From an uncultured Lachnospiraceae bacterium (lineage in GTDB: Bacteria > Bacillota > Clostridia > Lachnospirales > Lachnospiraceae): a stretch of DNA of 64,000 bases. A model generated the notes under the pieces. The model was not told the DNA's origin, did not search any database, and saw only the letters and a list, made by a program, of their open reading frames with translations. The stretch spans positions 1 to 64,000 of the forward strand of contig CAJTNT010000015.1 of the NCBI GenBank assembly GCA_910577785.1, written 5' to 3'. This document shows positions 1-8,774 of the stretch, one piece after another. The translations under genes were made by a program, and so were the position numbers. Within the stretch, counting starts at the first letter, position 1. Every line of letters starts with the position of its first letter.

Positions 1-809
1 TGGCGCTTAAGGATATCAATATTACGCTTCATAAAGGCGAAATTCTTGGATTTTTAGGGCCGTCGGGCGCTGGAAAAACTACCACGATTAAAATAATTAC
101 AGGACAGTTAAGGCAAACATCTGGAGAGGCGAAAATTCTTGATACCGATACGGTTAATATTGATGAATCAATTTATGAAAAGATTGGCGTGGTTTCTGAT
201 CAAAGCGGAATTTATGAGAAAATGACAGTATGGCAGAATTTAAGCATGTTTGCAAAAATATGGCGTGTTTCCAGTGCAAGAGTGGAGGAAGTCTTACATC
301 AGGTGGAATTGTATGAACATCGTAAAAAGCCGGCAGGCAAACTTTCCAGAGGGCAGACGCAAAGACTTGTTTTGGCCAGGGCAGTGCTTCATAAGCCAAG
401 AATTTTATTTCTTGATGAACCTACAAGCGGATTAGATCCATCGACTGCGGTATCTATCCACAGAATGTTATTGGATCTGAAAGAAGAAGGTATGTCAATA
501 TTTTTGACTACACATAACATGGAAGAAGCCACAAAACTTTGTGATAGAGTCGCACTTTTGTATCAGGGGGAAATTGTCGAGTGCGGGTCGCCCAAAGAAC
601 TTTGTCTGAAATATAATCAAAATAAAAAATATCATCTGCTTTTGAATAATCAAGAAGAAGTCGTCTTGGAGCAAAGCCCTCAAAATATTGCAAAAATTTC
701 AGAATGGATGCAGAGGGATGAAATACAGTGTATTCATTCTTGTGAGCCAACATTAGAACGTGTATTTTTACAAGTGACAGGGGCAACCCTTGGATTAGCT
801 AATATGTGA
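1..809 (+). CDS. ABC transporter ATP-binding protein (5' end missing)
   Basis: This is the nucleotide-binding subunit of an ABC-2 type exporter and would power the permease encoded 13 bp downstream. The reading frame is open from base 3, so the true start lies before the window. Visible motifs are a Walker A (GPSGAGKTT, about base 60), the signature KLSRGQTQR, a Walker B ending ILFLDEPTSGLDP, and the switch histidine in FLTTHNMEEA. The roughly 70-residue tail after the core, ending in a segment with ERVFLQVTG, resembles the C-terminal extension of drug and bacteriocin exporter ATPases of the CcmA type. The substrate cannot be read from the sequence; peptide, lantibiotic or drug efflux are all possible. 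Confidence 0.93.
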   Translation, partial: ALKDINITLHKGEILGFLGPSGAGKTTTIKIITGQLRQTSGEAKILDTDTVNIDESIYEKIGVVSDQSGIYEKMTVWQNLSMFAKIWRVSSARVEEVLHQVELYEHRKKPAGKLSRGQTQRLVLARAVLHKPRILFLDEPTSGLDPSTAVSIHRMLLDLKEEGMSIFLTTHNMEEATKLCDRVALLYQGEIVECGSPKELCLKYNQNKKYHLLLNNQEEVVLEQSPQNIAKISEWMQRDEIQCIHSCEPTLERVFLQVTGATLGLANM

Positions 810-822
810 AAGGAGTTTTAAG

Positions 823-1563
823 ATGGGTAATATCAATAAATTAACGGCAGTTGCACATATTAAATGGATTTGTATCAGCCGCAATACAGCGATTATGATC
901 GGGCCGCTTCTAACCGTGGCGATGGTGTGGATATTCAAAATTTTATATAGCATCAATTCAGGAGGTGATCTGTCACCAATCCTGGTGTCTTTGATCCTGA
1001 GTTTGGGAATTTCCCTTAATCTGTGTATGGATGGATTCCTAATGGTGGGAACTGCCATTGCAGAAGAGAAAGAGAAACATACGTTACGGGTCTTAATGAC
1101 GTCATCCGTCACTGGAATGCAGTATTTTATCGGAAGTATTCTATTTCCATTTGTGTTGATGAATATCATCAATCTTGTGGTATTGGTGATCAGTGGGATT
1201 TCTATGAGCCAGGTATCTGTTGCGGCTTTCTTATTGGTCAGTGCGGTAGCCTCTCTGATTAGTTGTGTAATGGGAATGATTGTTGGCCTCTGTGCCAAAA
1301 ATCAGATGAATGCAAATTTGATTTCTTATCCATTGATGCTCGTGTTTATGATGATTCCAATGTTTGGAAATCTTTCCGAAAAATTGCACCATATCTCAGG
1401 GTTTTTGTTTACTGGGGTGTTGACAGAGATGGCAAATGGATTTGCAGAGGGAATGTCATATACGTTAAAACCTCTGGACATCGCAGTGCTTATCGGAGAA
1501 TTAATCATTAGCATTCTTGTGTTTTTAGTACTTTATCGAAGAAATGGATATGAAAAAGACTGA
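823..1563 (+). CDS. ABC-2 type transporter permease
   Basis: A 246-residue integral membrane protein with about six hydrophobic segments. A conserved cytosolic stretch, AEEKEKHTLRVLMTSSV, is typical of ABC-2 permeases, where an EKE/T-rich loop couples to the ATPase. It starts 13 bp after the ATPase stop behind AAGGAG, so the two genes form one transcription unit. A strong terminator follows at 1653. It is shorter than classic drug-efflux permeases (about 370 residues) because it lacks the large extracellular loop, as in the NatB/bacteriocin-export subgroup. The substrate is unknown. Confidence 0.85.
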   Translation: MGNINKLTAVAHIKWICISRNTAIMIGPLLTVAMVWIFKILYSINSGGDLSPILVSLILSLGISLNLCMDGFLMVGTAIAEEKEKHTLRVLMTSSVTGMQYFIGSILFPFVLMNIINLVVLVISGISMSQVSVAAFLLVSAVASLISCVMGMIVGLCAKNQMNANLISYPLMLVFMMIPMFGNLSEKLHHISGFLFTGVLTEMANGFAEGMSYTLKPLDIAVLIGELIISILVFLVLYRRNGYEKD

Positions 1564-1652
1564 TGCTATTTTTGGGGGCGCTGCTGGATACAGGCACACT
1601 GTGCGAGGATCATGATCAGAGCAAAAAGCCGTAAATTATATAAAAAATTTTG

Positions 1653-1686
1653 CAAGAAGGACACACCTGTGTCCTTCTTGTTTTGT
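1653..1686 (+). terminator. Rho-independent terminator of the ABC exporter operon
   Basis: A perfect 13-bp inverted repeat (CAAGAAGGACACA, a two-base loop, TGTGTCCTTCTTG) is followed by TTTTGT. It closes the ATPase-permease unit about 90 bp after the permease stop. Confidence 0.9.
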
Positions 1687-1731
1687 ATGATAGAAAAGTG
1701 AGGAAGGGTTACAGAATGGCGGAGTGGATGC

Positions 1732-2079
1732 TTGGCTTTTCTTAATGCAGGAGCGGAAAGGATCGAAGAGGATATGGAAGAGACAAGAGGTTTTTATAGG
1801 CTGGAAGGCTGGGAGAGGGAAATGGGAAGGGATGGCAGAAAAGAGCTGCGGACAGAACTCTTAGAACAGCTGAAGGAAGAGGAAAAGGTACAGCGGCAGG
1901 AGGAATATGAGCAGCGCCTTGCCCAGGCAGTCGATGAAGTGTCCGCGCTCGTAGCGGAGAAGGGAACGCCAGCCGTACATGAACAAGTGGAGAAGATTCT
2001 GGACAGTGTCCAGAATATGGCTTTTCAGGAGGGCTACCATTACGCCATCGCAGTCCTGGAAGATTGCCTGATCAAATAA
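1732..2079 (+). CDS. Hypothetical charged helical protein
   Basis: I do not recognise this protein. The frame opens after a stop at 1699 and its first usable codon is TTG at 1732. ATG at 1774, preceded by GAAGAGG, is an equally good start and would give 101 residues. The middle is a highly charged heptad-like helix (KELRTELLEQLKEEEK) and the end is more globular, with EQVEKILDSVQNMAFQEGYH. There is no signal peptide or membrane segment. It lies tail-to-tail with the XRE regulator, whose stop codon is only 7 bp away. It could be a remnant of a larger gene, since a second short frame starts at 1717. Confidence 0.5.
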   Translation: MAFLNAGAERIEEDMEETRGFYRLEGWEREMGRDGRKELRTELLEQLKEEEKVQRQEEYEQRLAQAVDEVSALVAEKGTPAVHEQVEKILDSVQNMAFQEGYHYAIAVLEDCLIK

Positions 2080-2086
2080 GGAGGCA

Positions 2087-2368
2087 TTATGCCCGGAAAG
2101 TGATATCACGGATAATTTCCTTGATATGCGCGGTCTGCTCATCTGTCAGGCCGGTAATCTCTAGGTATTCCCGCTGATCCAGTTCCAGCAGGTAATCCGT
2201 GCTGACCATGAAAAATTGGGATATTTTTACAAGCATTTCAATGGAAGGGAGGATGTTGTTATTCTCCCAATTGGAAACGGTCTGCTTGGAAATATTCAGT
2301 TTGCCAGCCAGCTGTACCTGGTTTAAGTTGTGGGCAGTCCTTAATTTTTTGATAACATCGCCAAACAC
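2087..2368 (-). CDS. XRE/Cro family helix-turn-helix regulator
   Basis: A 93-residue DNA-binding protein. Residues 5-60 form a lambda-Cro/C1 type HTH with a clear recognition helix (LNISKQTVSNWENN) and the usual VSTDYLLE turn at its end. The last 30 residues (EITGLTDEQTAHIKEIIRD) are a short oligomerisation helix. Small repressors of this kind commonly control mobile or toxin-related genes. Here it reads away from the WYL cluster, with a 260-bp spacer at 2369-2629. Its target cannot be deduced, though autoregulation from that spacer is likely. Confidence 0.92.
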   Translation of the reverse strand: MFGDVIKKLRTAHNLNQVQLAGKLNISKQTVSNWENNNILPSIEMLVKISQFFMVSTDYLLELDQREYLEITGLTDEQTAHIKEIIRDITFRA

Positions 2369-2629
2369 AGATTGATACTCCTTTTTAAGTATTAAATTAT
2401 ATTATATCCTGGATAAAATAACTTTACAAAATTCTAAAATATTATTATAATAGTCGTGGAAGCTGTATTGTTACCGGGATACTCCTGTGAGGCTGCGTTG
2501 TTGCGGGCGGCCTTCCGGGGCAGGAATCGAAATGTTTTATGGCAGATTTGGAAATATAAATAGAGAGTGACAGATGCTGTCATTCTTCTATGTTAGGATA
2601 TGTCTATACAGAAAAGACAGGAGGGCAGG

Positions 2630-3574
2630 ATGGATAACAATAAGATGCAGAGGGTTTTAGGCATATACACCAAGCTGATGGGCGGATACTTGGTGAATAA
2701 GGCGGAGGAAGCGCTGAATTACCAGGTCAATGAGCGGAGCATCCAAAGGGACATTGACGATATCCGCCATTACCTGGATTCGGACATTTCCACCACAGGA
2801 ATTGTCAATTCGGTCGTATACGACCACAAGGAGAAAGGCTACCGGCTGGAACAGATTTACCAGCTGAAGCTGAGCAATGCGGAGATTCTTGCCATCTGCA
2901 AGATCCTTTTGGACAGCAGGTCCCTGCGGAAGGAGGAGATGACGGATATCCTGGACAAGCTGATTTCCTGCTGTATCCCGGCCAAGAACCAGAAGCTGGT
3001 CAAGGACCTGATCCGCAACGAGATGTTCCACTATGTGGAGCCAAGGCACAGGAAACAGTTCCTGGATACCATGTGGCAGGTAGGGGAGGCCATCCGGGAG
3101 TGCAGGTTTATCGAAGTGGATTACCTGCGGACGAAGGACAAGGCAGTGGTGACGCGGAAGCTAAAGCCGGTGGCAATTATGTTTTCCGGGTATTATTTTT
3201 ATCTGACGGCTTTTATTGATGACGAGGAAGTGCGCAGGAATTTTGACGTAATCAACGATTCCTTCCCCACCATCTACCGCATTGACCGCATCCAGAGGCT
3301 GCGGCTATCAGAGGGGAAATTCCACATCCCCTACAGCAGCCGTTTTGAGGAAGGGGAATTCCGCAAGCGGATCCAGTTTATGTACGGCGGGAAGCTGCAG
3401 AGGATTAAATTTAAGTATTATGGCAACGATGTGGACGCCATCCTGGACAAGCTGCCCACGGCGAAAATCCTCGCGGAGGATAACGAGGTCTATACCATCG
3501 CGGCCGAGGTGTTCGGCAAAGGGATTGACATGTGGCTCCGCAGCCAGGGGGATATGGTGGAGGTGCTGGAGTAG
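2630..3574 (+). CDS. WYL-domain transcriptional regulator
   Basis: A 314-residue ligand-sensing regulator. Residues 1-65 form a winged HTH of the HTH_11/DeoR-like type, with NERSIQRDIDDIRHYL as recognition helix. Residues about 150-225 form a WYL domain, seen as EVDYLRTKDKAVV and then FSGYYFYLTAF, where the WYL triplet is replaced by YFYL. The end is a WCX-type domain finishing in GIDMWLRSQGDMVEVLE. I chose ATG 2630 rather than 2600 because AGGAGGG lies 5 nt upstream of it. Only 8 bp separate its stop from the first dynamin gene, so it is the lead gene of that operon. WYL regulators (BrxR, CapW) frequently control phage-defence islands, and that role is inferred here. Confidence 0.93.
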   Translation: MDNNKMQRVLGIYTKLMGGYLVNKAEEALNYQVNERSIQRDIDDIRHYLDSDISTTGIVNSVVYDHKEKGYRLEQIYQLKLSNAEILAICKILLDSRSLRKEEMTDILDKLISCCIPAKNQKLVKDLIRNEMFHYVEPRHRKQFLDTMWQVGEAIRECRFIEVDYLRTKDKAVVTRKLKPVAIMFSGYYFYLTAFIDDEEVRRNFDVINDSFPTIYRIDRIQRLRLSEGKFHIPYSSRFEEGEFRKRIQFMYGGKLQRIKFKYYGNDVDAILDKLPTAKILAEDNEVYTIAAEVFGKGIDMWLRSQGDMVEVLE

Positions 3575-3582
3575 AGGGAATT

Positions 3583-5037
3583 ATGAAAAAGAATGGAAAA
3601 CGATATCGGAAGATACAAAAAGAAAAAGAACGGAAAGCATTAAGTAAGTACAGGGATATATCAAAATTAAAGATAAATATTAGCCAGGAGGTGGGAGATA
3701 TCAATACAGCATATTTATCAATGGCTCATATTGTGGTTGGAAATCCCATTGTGAAAGATCAGGAGGATACGAAAAAGGAATATCTCAGAAGGCTGTGCAG
3801 CTATGTCAAGGCTGGAAAGTGGAACCGAAGGAAATATGAGCATGCGGAACTGTGTGCTTATGAGCATATCCTGTCAGAATCAACAGTGATCCAGGAAAGG
3901 CATGGATTGGATTTTTACCGATATTACATATTGTTTGATTTGATGCATGTGATAGGTTATGAGCTGCGGGGAGGGAGTTGGGAGAAGATGTCTGCTGTGA
4001 TGGAGAAATATTATATGGATTTTCCGGAAATGGCAGAAAAGAAAAGGAAAGTGGAACAGCTGTTTTCTTCCTTTGGGGAAAGGCATAAAAAATTAAGGCA
4101 GTTGGCAAAGGATCCTGAGTTTGCCCAGGAAAAGCAGTATATCCAGAGGATCAGGGAGAATCTGAAATTCAAAAAGAAACAGCCTTTTGGTGTGATGGTG
4201 ACGGCAACAATGAGCGCAGGAAAGTCAACGTTTATCAATGCGCTTGCAGGAAAATATGTATGCCTTTCTCAGAATATGGCGTGTACCAGCAAAATTCACT
4301 GTATTGTGAATAAGGCATTTGAGGATGGATTTTCTTATAAATATGACCATGACTTACTGATGAAGGCGGAGCATGAGGAATTGCTCCAGAACAGTGCGGA
4401 GAATGCATTGGATAAAATTGTAGTCAGTACCTATTTTCATGGAGGGTTACAGGATGCCAGGGTGGTTATCAATGATTCGCCAGGGGTCAATTTCAGTGAG
4501 GATGCTAGGCATAAAGAGATTACAGATAAATTGTTGAAAAGCCGAAACTATCATTTACTGATCTATGTAATGAATGCCACCCAATTAGCTACCAATGACG
4601 AAGACGCGCATTTAGATTATGTGAGGCAGGTGGCTGGCAGGATACCAGTGCTTTTTGTACTCAACAAGATTGATACCTATAATGTAGAAGAAGAAAATGT
4701 GGCGGCAGCCATCATAAAGCAGAAAGAATACCTGAAGAAGAAAGGGTTTCAAGATCCTATCGTATGCCCTGTTTCTTCTAAGGCTGGGTATCTGGCAAAA
4801 ATGTATTTGGAAGGCTCATTGTCCAGAAGCCAGGAACGGGAATTGTATAATTATGTCGATAAGTTTGAGCAGATGAACTTGGTTCGTTATTATACGGAGA
4901 ATTTTAAGGATATCCATATCCAGGATGCAGAAAATGAGGAGACCCAATTATTAAAGACATGTGGCTTTGCATATGTGGAAAAAATAATAGAAGGATTAAC
5001 GGCAGGAGGGAGAAAAAATGGCACAGATTTACATTAA
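3583..5037 (+). CDS. Dynamin-like GTPase, first of a pair
   Basis: A 484-residue large GTPase. The N-terminal 190 residues are helical and basic with no membrane segment. The G domain carries G1 (ATMSAGKST, about 208-216), G3 (NDSPG, about 297-301) and G4 (NKID, 361-364). The glycine-poor P-loop ATMSxGKST is typical of bacterial dynamin-family proteins. The frame extends upstream to 3532, but ATG 3583 is preceded by GAGGGA, fits operon spacing and begins a plausible MKKNGKRYRK terminus. Its last 20 bp overlap the next dynamin gene. Paired bacterial dynamins form hetero-oligomers on membranes; Eleos (LeoA/LeoBC) is a known defence example. Membership in that family is not shown here. Confidence 0.9.
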   Translation: MKKNGKRYRKIQKEKERKALSKYRDISKLKINISQEVGDINTAYLSMAHIVVGNPIVKDQEDTKKEYLRRLCSYVKAGKWNRRKYEHAELCAYEHILSESTVIQERHGLDFYRYYILFDLMHVIGYELRGGSWEKMSAVMEKYYMDFPEMAEKKRKVEQLFSSFGERHKKLRQLAKDPEFAQEKQYIQRIRENLKFKKKQPFGVMVTATMSAGKSTFINALAGKYVCLSQNMACTSKIHCIVNKAFEDGFSYKYDHDLLMKAEHEELLQNSAENALDKIVVSTYFHGGLQDARVVINDSPGVNFSEDARHKEITDKLLKSRNYHLLIYVMNATQLATNDEDAHLDYVRQVAGRIPVLFVLNKIDTYNVEEENVAAAIIKQKEYLKKKGFQDPIVCPVSSKAGYLAKMYLEGSLSRSQERELYNYVDKFEQMNLVRYYTENFKDIHIQDAENEETQLLKTCGFAYVEKIIEGLTAGGRKNGTDLH

Positions 5038-7576
5038 GTATAATCCTTATCGGATGGAGACACAGATTAATGTGGAGGGGAAGGCAATCTCAAAAGACAG
5101 TGCGCTTTACAAGTTCGTAAAAGGAAAACGGCTGCAGGAATGGATTGGAAGATTCCCTAAGATGCTGGTGGATGAACTGAATACGGTAGAACTTGATATA
5201 GAATTTTATGGCATGTCCCTGGATTGGGATGATTTTGAGGATGCATTCTGTCAGGCAGAGGCAATCGGGATTGTCCGGAAGCTTTCTATGAAATTTACCA
5301 AGGGAATATCGGATGAAGACATCACAGATAAGATTGTAAAGGTATTTACCGATCTCCAGGATGGGCCGGTAGAGGATTTTAGGGATCCGAAGCTGAGCAA
5401 GGCTTTTGCAAATATCCATAATTCGGAATTTCCCATTAATGTCATTGCCACAATGAGTTCCGGAAAATCAACGCTTATTAATGCCTTGTTGGGAAAGCGG
5501 CTGATGCCTTCTAAGAATGAAGCCTGCACGGCTACAATTACAGAGATTTTGGATAATGACAGAAAACAGTTTACGGCTGTTGTATATGATGAAAATGGGG
5601 AGGTACTTCGTGAAATCCCAGATCTTACCTATGAGGTGATGAGTGAACTCAATGAGGATACGAATGTATACAAGATTGAGGCAGAGGGGGATATTCCTTT
5701 CCTGGATGCAAGAAGCACGGCTTTGATGCTGGTGGACACGCCAGGACCCAATAATGCCCAGAACCAGGCGCATAAAAACACAACCTACCGTGCCATCAAC
5801 AACGATTCCAATAATTTGATCCTCTATGTTTTAAATGGGACGCAGCTTAGTACTAATGATGACGCATCCTTATTATCCTATGTTGCAGAACAGATTAAGA
5901 AGGGCGGGAAGCAGGTGCGTGACCGTTTCCTATTTGTCATTAACAAGATGGATGGCTTTAATCCGGAGGAAGAGGATATTGGGAAGGCGATCCAGGCATC
6001 CAAAAACTATCTGGCTAAATACGGGATAGAAGATCCGCAGATTTTCCCCTGCTCTGCCTATACAGCGTTAAATATTAAGACTTATTTGGAAGGGATAGAC
6101 ATTAATAATTTGACCAGGAGTGAGGAGAGGAAGCTTCCTTCAGCGGCAAGGGATACCCTGCCTATGATAGATAAGTTTATTGATTATGGGCCAATGCATT
6201 TGGAGCAATATTCCACGCTTTCCCCAAGCGCACAGCGCGAATTGGAATATAAATTGGTTCAGGCAGAACAAAACCAGGATACCAAGGAACAGGCATTGAT
6301 CCACTGCGGCATCTATTCGATTGAAGCTGCTATCACTGCCTATGTGAAGAAGTATGCCAAGACCAAGAAAGTAAAAGATCTGGTGGAATCTTTCCAGGAG
6401 GTTCTGGAGAGTAACCGGGTATTGGCGAATGCCAAGGAACAGGTTGCCACGGATGAAGAGGCTGCCAGGGCATGCAGGGAAAGGGCTGAGGCAGTAGAAA
6501 AGAAGATTGCGGACGGGGAAGAGGCCAAGGTGTTTAAAGAGCGGATTGCCGCCTTAAATCCTATGAAATCCATTAAGGTTAAGGCGCAGGCCTTGAGGGA
6601 AGAAGCCTCAGGAAAAACAACCAGGGTATTCCGGCCATACGGGGATAAGATTACCAGCAGGGAAGAAGCGAAGCGGCTGGTATCACAATTTACGATGATG
6701 AGTTCAGATTCTATTGCAGAATTAACATCAGAACTAGAAAGCGTGATTAATCAGGAGGTTATGGAAACGGGGGAGAAAATCCTTACCGAATATCAGGAAA
6801 AGCTTGTAAAAATTGATGAATCAGCAACGGATAAGAAGCTTGATTTTAATACCGTAGACCTTATCAAGGGCGCGTTAAAAAATATGAGGGAAAATGCAGA
6901 GGCCTGGTGTTCTGATGAATTTGCAACAGAAACGGTGGATGATCTGGGTGAAGTGTCTTATGAAGAAAAAGTATATTATGAAAAAGTAGGCCAGGAAGCA
7001 GAGCAGGTGGTGGATGGTACGGAACAGCGCAAAGTGGGAACGAAGAAGGTGAAAGTTGGTTCCCACCGTGAGCAGGTTGGCACCCGTAGGGTCAGAAATC
7101 CCGAATCCAGGGGAATCGGCGGATTTTTCCGGCGTATCTTTAAAGGGGAGGAGAAGTATATTGATGAGGCTGTCTATGAGACGGTAGATGATTATGAAAA
7201 TCAGGATATCTATGAGACAGTGTTAAAATATAAGACGGTTATGAAAGATATTTTTGAGGAACGCAAGGAACAGATAGAAAAATTTTCAGTGGAAACTGCG
7301 GTAATTCAGACAGGCCTTATCAGCAAGATGCGGAAAAACCTGGATGATGGGATTGAGAGCGCCCTCAATTATGCCCAGGAACAGATTGCTAAGATGAAAG
7401 ATCAGTTTACCAGGATTTTTGATGAGTTGGATGAATTAATCAAGCAAAAATATGAGGAACTGAAACAGTGTGGTTCGGATCAGAAAACAAAAGAGGCTGA
7501 ATTAGAGAAGAATAGAAAGATTCTTCAATGGATAGAGGGAAATAAGAAGGAAATTGACGAGATTCTTGATATTTAA
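5018..7576 (+). CDS. Dynamin-like GTPase, second of a pair
   Basis: An 852-residue GTPase whose start overlaps the preceding gene. G1 is ATMSSGKST (144-152), G3 is VDTPG (239-243), G4 is NKMD (309-312), and a G2-like Thr lies in NEACTATIT. After the G domain comes a long helical region (about 420-640) and then an unusual segment at about 646-740. That segment is made of short strands repeating Val-Gly and Tyr-Glu-Thr-Val units (KVGTKKVKVG, EQVGTRRV, AVYETVDDY, DIYETVLKY). A final coiled coil, rich in Glu/Lys, ends the protein. It lacks an obvious transmembrane helix, so membrane contact would be peripheral. It probably works with the first dynamin and the tail-anchored protein that follows. 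Confidence 0.9.
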   Translation: MAQIYIKYNPYRMETQINVEGKAISKDSALYKFVKGKRLQEWIGRFPKMLVDELNTVELDIEFYGMSLDWDDFEDAFCQAEAIGIVRKLSMKFTKGISDEDITDKIVKVFTDLQDGPVEDFRDPKLSKAFANIHNSEFPINVIATMSSGKSTLINALLGKRLMPSKNEACTATITEILDNDRKQFTAVVYDENGEVLREIPDLTYEVMSELNEDTNVYKIEAEGDIPFLDARSTALMLVDTPGPNNAQNQAHKNTTYRAINNDSNNLILYVLNGTQLSTNDDASLLSYVAEQIKKGGKQVRDRFLFVINKMDGFNPEEEDIGKAIQASKNYLAKYGIEDPQIFPCSAYTALNIKTYLEGIDINNLTRSEERKLPSAARDTLPMIDKFIDYGPMHLEQYSTLSPSAQRELEYKLVQAEQNQDTKEQALIHCGIYSIEAAITAYVKKYAKTKKVKDLVESFQEVLESNRVLANAKEQVATDEEAARACRERAEAVEKKIADGEEAKVFKERIAALNPMKSIKVKAQALREEASGKTTRVFRPYGDKITSREEAKRLVSQFTMMSSDSIAELTSELESVINQEVMETGEKILTEYQEKLVKIDESATDKKLDFNTVDLIKGALKNMRENAEAWCSDEFATETVDDLGEVSYEEKVYYEKVGQEAEQVVDGTEQRKVGTKKVKVGSHREQVGTRRVRNPESRGIGGFFRRIFKGEEKYIDEAVYETVDDYENQDIYETVLKYKTVMKDIFEERKEQIEKFSVETAVIQTGLISKMRKNLDDGIESALNYAQEQIAKMKDQFTRIFDELDELIKQKYEELKQCGSDQKTKEAELEKNRKILQWIEGNKKEIDEILDI

Positions 7577-7596
7577 GGGAAGAAGAGGTAACAAAA

Positions 7597-8280
7597 ATGC
7601 ATGAGGAAGTAAAAAAATATGCGGAAAATCACGATATCAAAGGCCTGCGCTATATTTTGGTAGACTCTTTGGATGTTGATCCTACGTTTGAAAAATACAA
7701 AGAAGACTATGCATATTGTCAGAAGGTTCCCGGGGTTTTTGAATCGCACAGGGAGTTGATGCCACTGAAATCCGATCAAACCCAGTGGGATGATTCCTAC
7801 TGGGAAAAATTGAAGATGGATTTAATGGATAACTTTTCTGAAAAAAGATTTGCGCATATGATTCAGGTGGCAAAAGTGGTCTATGCAGATAAAATTTCCA
7901 GAATTTTGGAAGAGCGCAATGCAGAAGAACGGAAACGGCAGGAGACCAATGCCAAGGGACAGAAAGAGCAGGGAGTGGCGGGAAGCCCCAGGGGAATAAT
8001 TTCTGAAAATGGACAGCAAAGACCGAAAAATCCCTCTCAGGGAAGCACATGGAATGCCGTCAGGCAGGAACAGGAACTGGAAAAGAAGAGAAAAGAAATA
8101 GAGCTGGAAAATCAGAGGATAGAGGCAGAACAGAGAAGGCAGAGGGAACGGATTGCCGCTAAGAAAGCAGAGTATACAAAGCAAAGCTCGACACAGGGGG
8201 ATCATGGAGTAAAAAAAGTTATGGGGATTGGGCTGGCAGCAGCAGTTATTCTTATCATTATTCTGATCAAGATATTATAA
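7597..8280 (+). CDS. Tail-anchored coiled-coil protein
   Basis: A 227-residue protein of unknown family. Residues 1-110 look globular and acidic/aromatic, with KYKEDYAYCQKVPGVFESH among them. Residues 110-195 are a Glu/Lys/Arg/Gln-rich coiled coil (EKKRKEIELENQRIEAEQRR). The last 20 residues are a single hydrophobic helix (GIGLAAAVILIIILIKIL), so it is predicted to be C-tail-anchored in the membrane. ATG is preceded by AGAAGAGG, 20 bp after the second dynamin stop, so it belongs to the same operon. It could recruit the GTPases to the membrane, which is inference from position and topology only. Confidence 0.8.
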   Translation: MHEEVKKYAENHDIKGLRYILVDSLDVDPTFEKYKEDYAYCQKVPGVFESHRELMPLKSDQTQWDDSYWEKLKMDLMDNFSEKRFAHMIQVAKVVYADKISRILEERNAEERKRQETNAKGQKEQGVAGSPRGIISENGQQRPKNPSQGSTWNAVRQEQELEKKRKEIELENQRIEAEQRRQRERIAAKKAEYTKQSSTQGDHGVKKVMGIGLAAAVILIIILIKIL

Positions 8281-8378
8281 TCCCCCAATCCCCGAAAAAT
8301 GTAGCTGCTGGGAATCCCAGGAAGCCGAAGCTGGTATCTGGCGCTGGATTTAGTATAATATGTGAAACGGATTACGAA

Positions 8379-8720
8379 ATGTTTGAATGGTCAAACCAGA
8401 AAAATTATCTGCGGAGGACGGTGTGGAAAAGGGAGGCAGGATACCAAGGACTTTCAAAGAAGGAAGAGTTGTATGTTTGGGTATCCGATGCAAGAGAGAG
8501 AGAACGGATTAAACGAATTAGTGGAGACTGGGATCTCTTAATAGAAAGAAAGAAAATAAGGGATGTTATGTTATATGGGCAAATGAAGTATGGGTTTTTG
8601 TCGAAACAGCCTACAGGATACTATAAAGTAGAAGAAATTATAGATGAAAAAGGGATAAGAAAAAGGATAGGAAGATACTATAAGAGGGTTAGTGACAAAC
8701 CATATAACTGTGAAATATGA
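8379..8720 (+). CDS. Small basic protein of unknown function
   Basis: I do not recognise this 113-residue, basic, aromatic-rich protein (for example ERKKIRDVMLYGQMKYGFL). It has no signal peptide or membrane segment. No good ribosome-binding site precedes ATG 8379, and the same frame stays open upstream through at least 8283, so either the start is wrong or the gene is a 3' fragment. It lies between the tail-anchored protein and the HerA-like ATPase and shares their strand and composition. The ATPase start follows 54 bp after its stop. Confidence 0.5.
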   Translation: MFEWSNQKNYLRRTVWKREAGYQGLSKKEELYVWVSDARERERIKRISGDWDLLIERKKIRDVMLYGQMKYGFLSKQPTGYYKVEEIIDEKGIRKRIGRYYKRVSDKPYNCEI

Positions 8721-8774
8721 AAAAGGAATGGGAAATGATTAGATGAGATACGTTAAGAGAGTGGGTGAGTAAAT

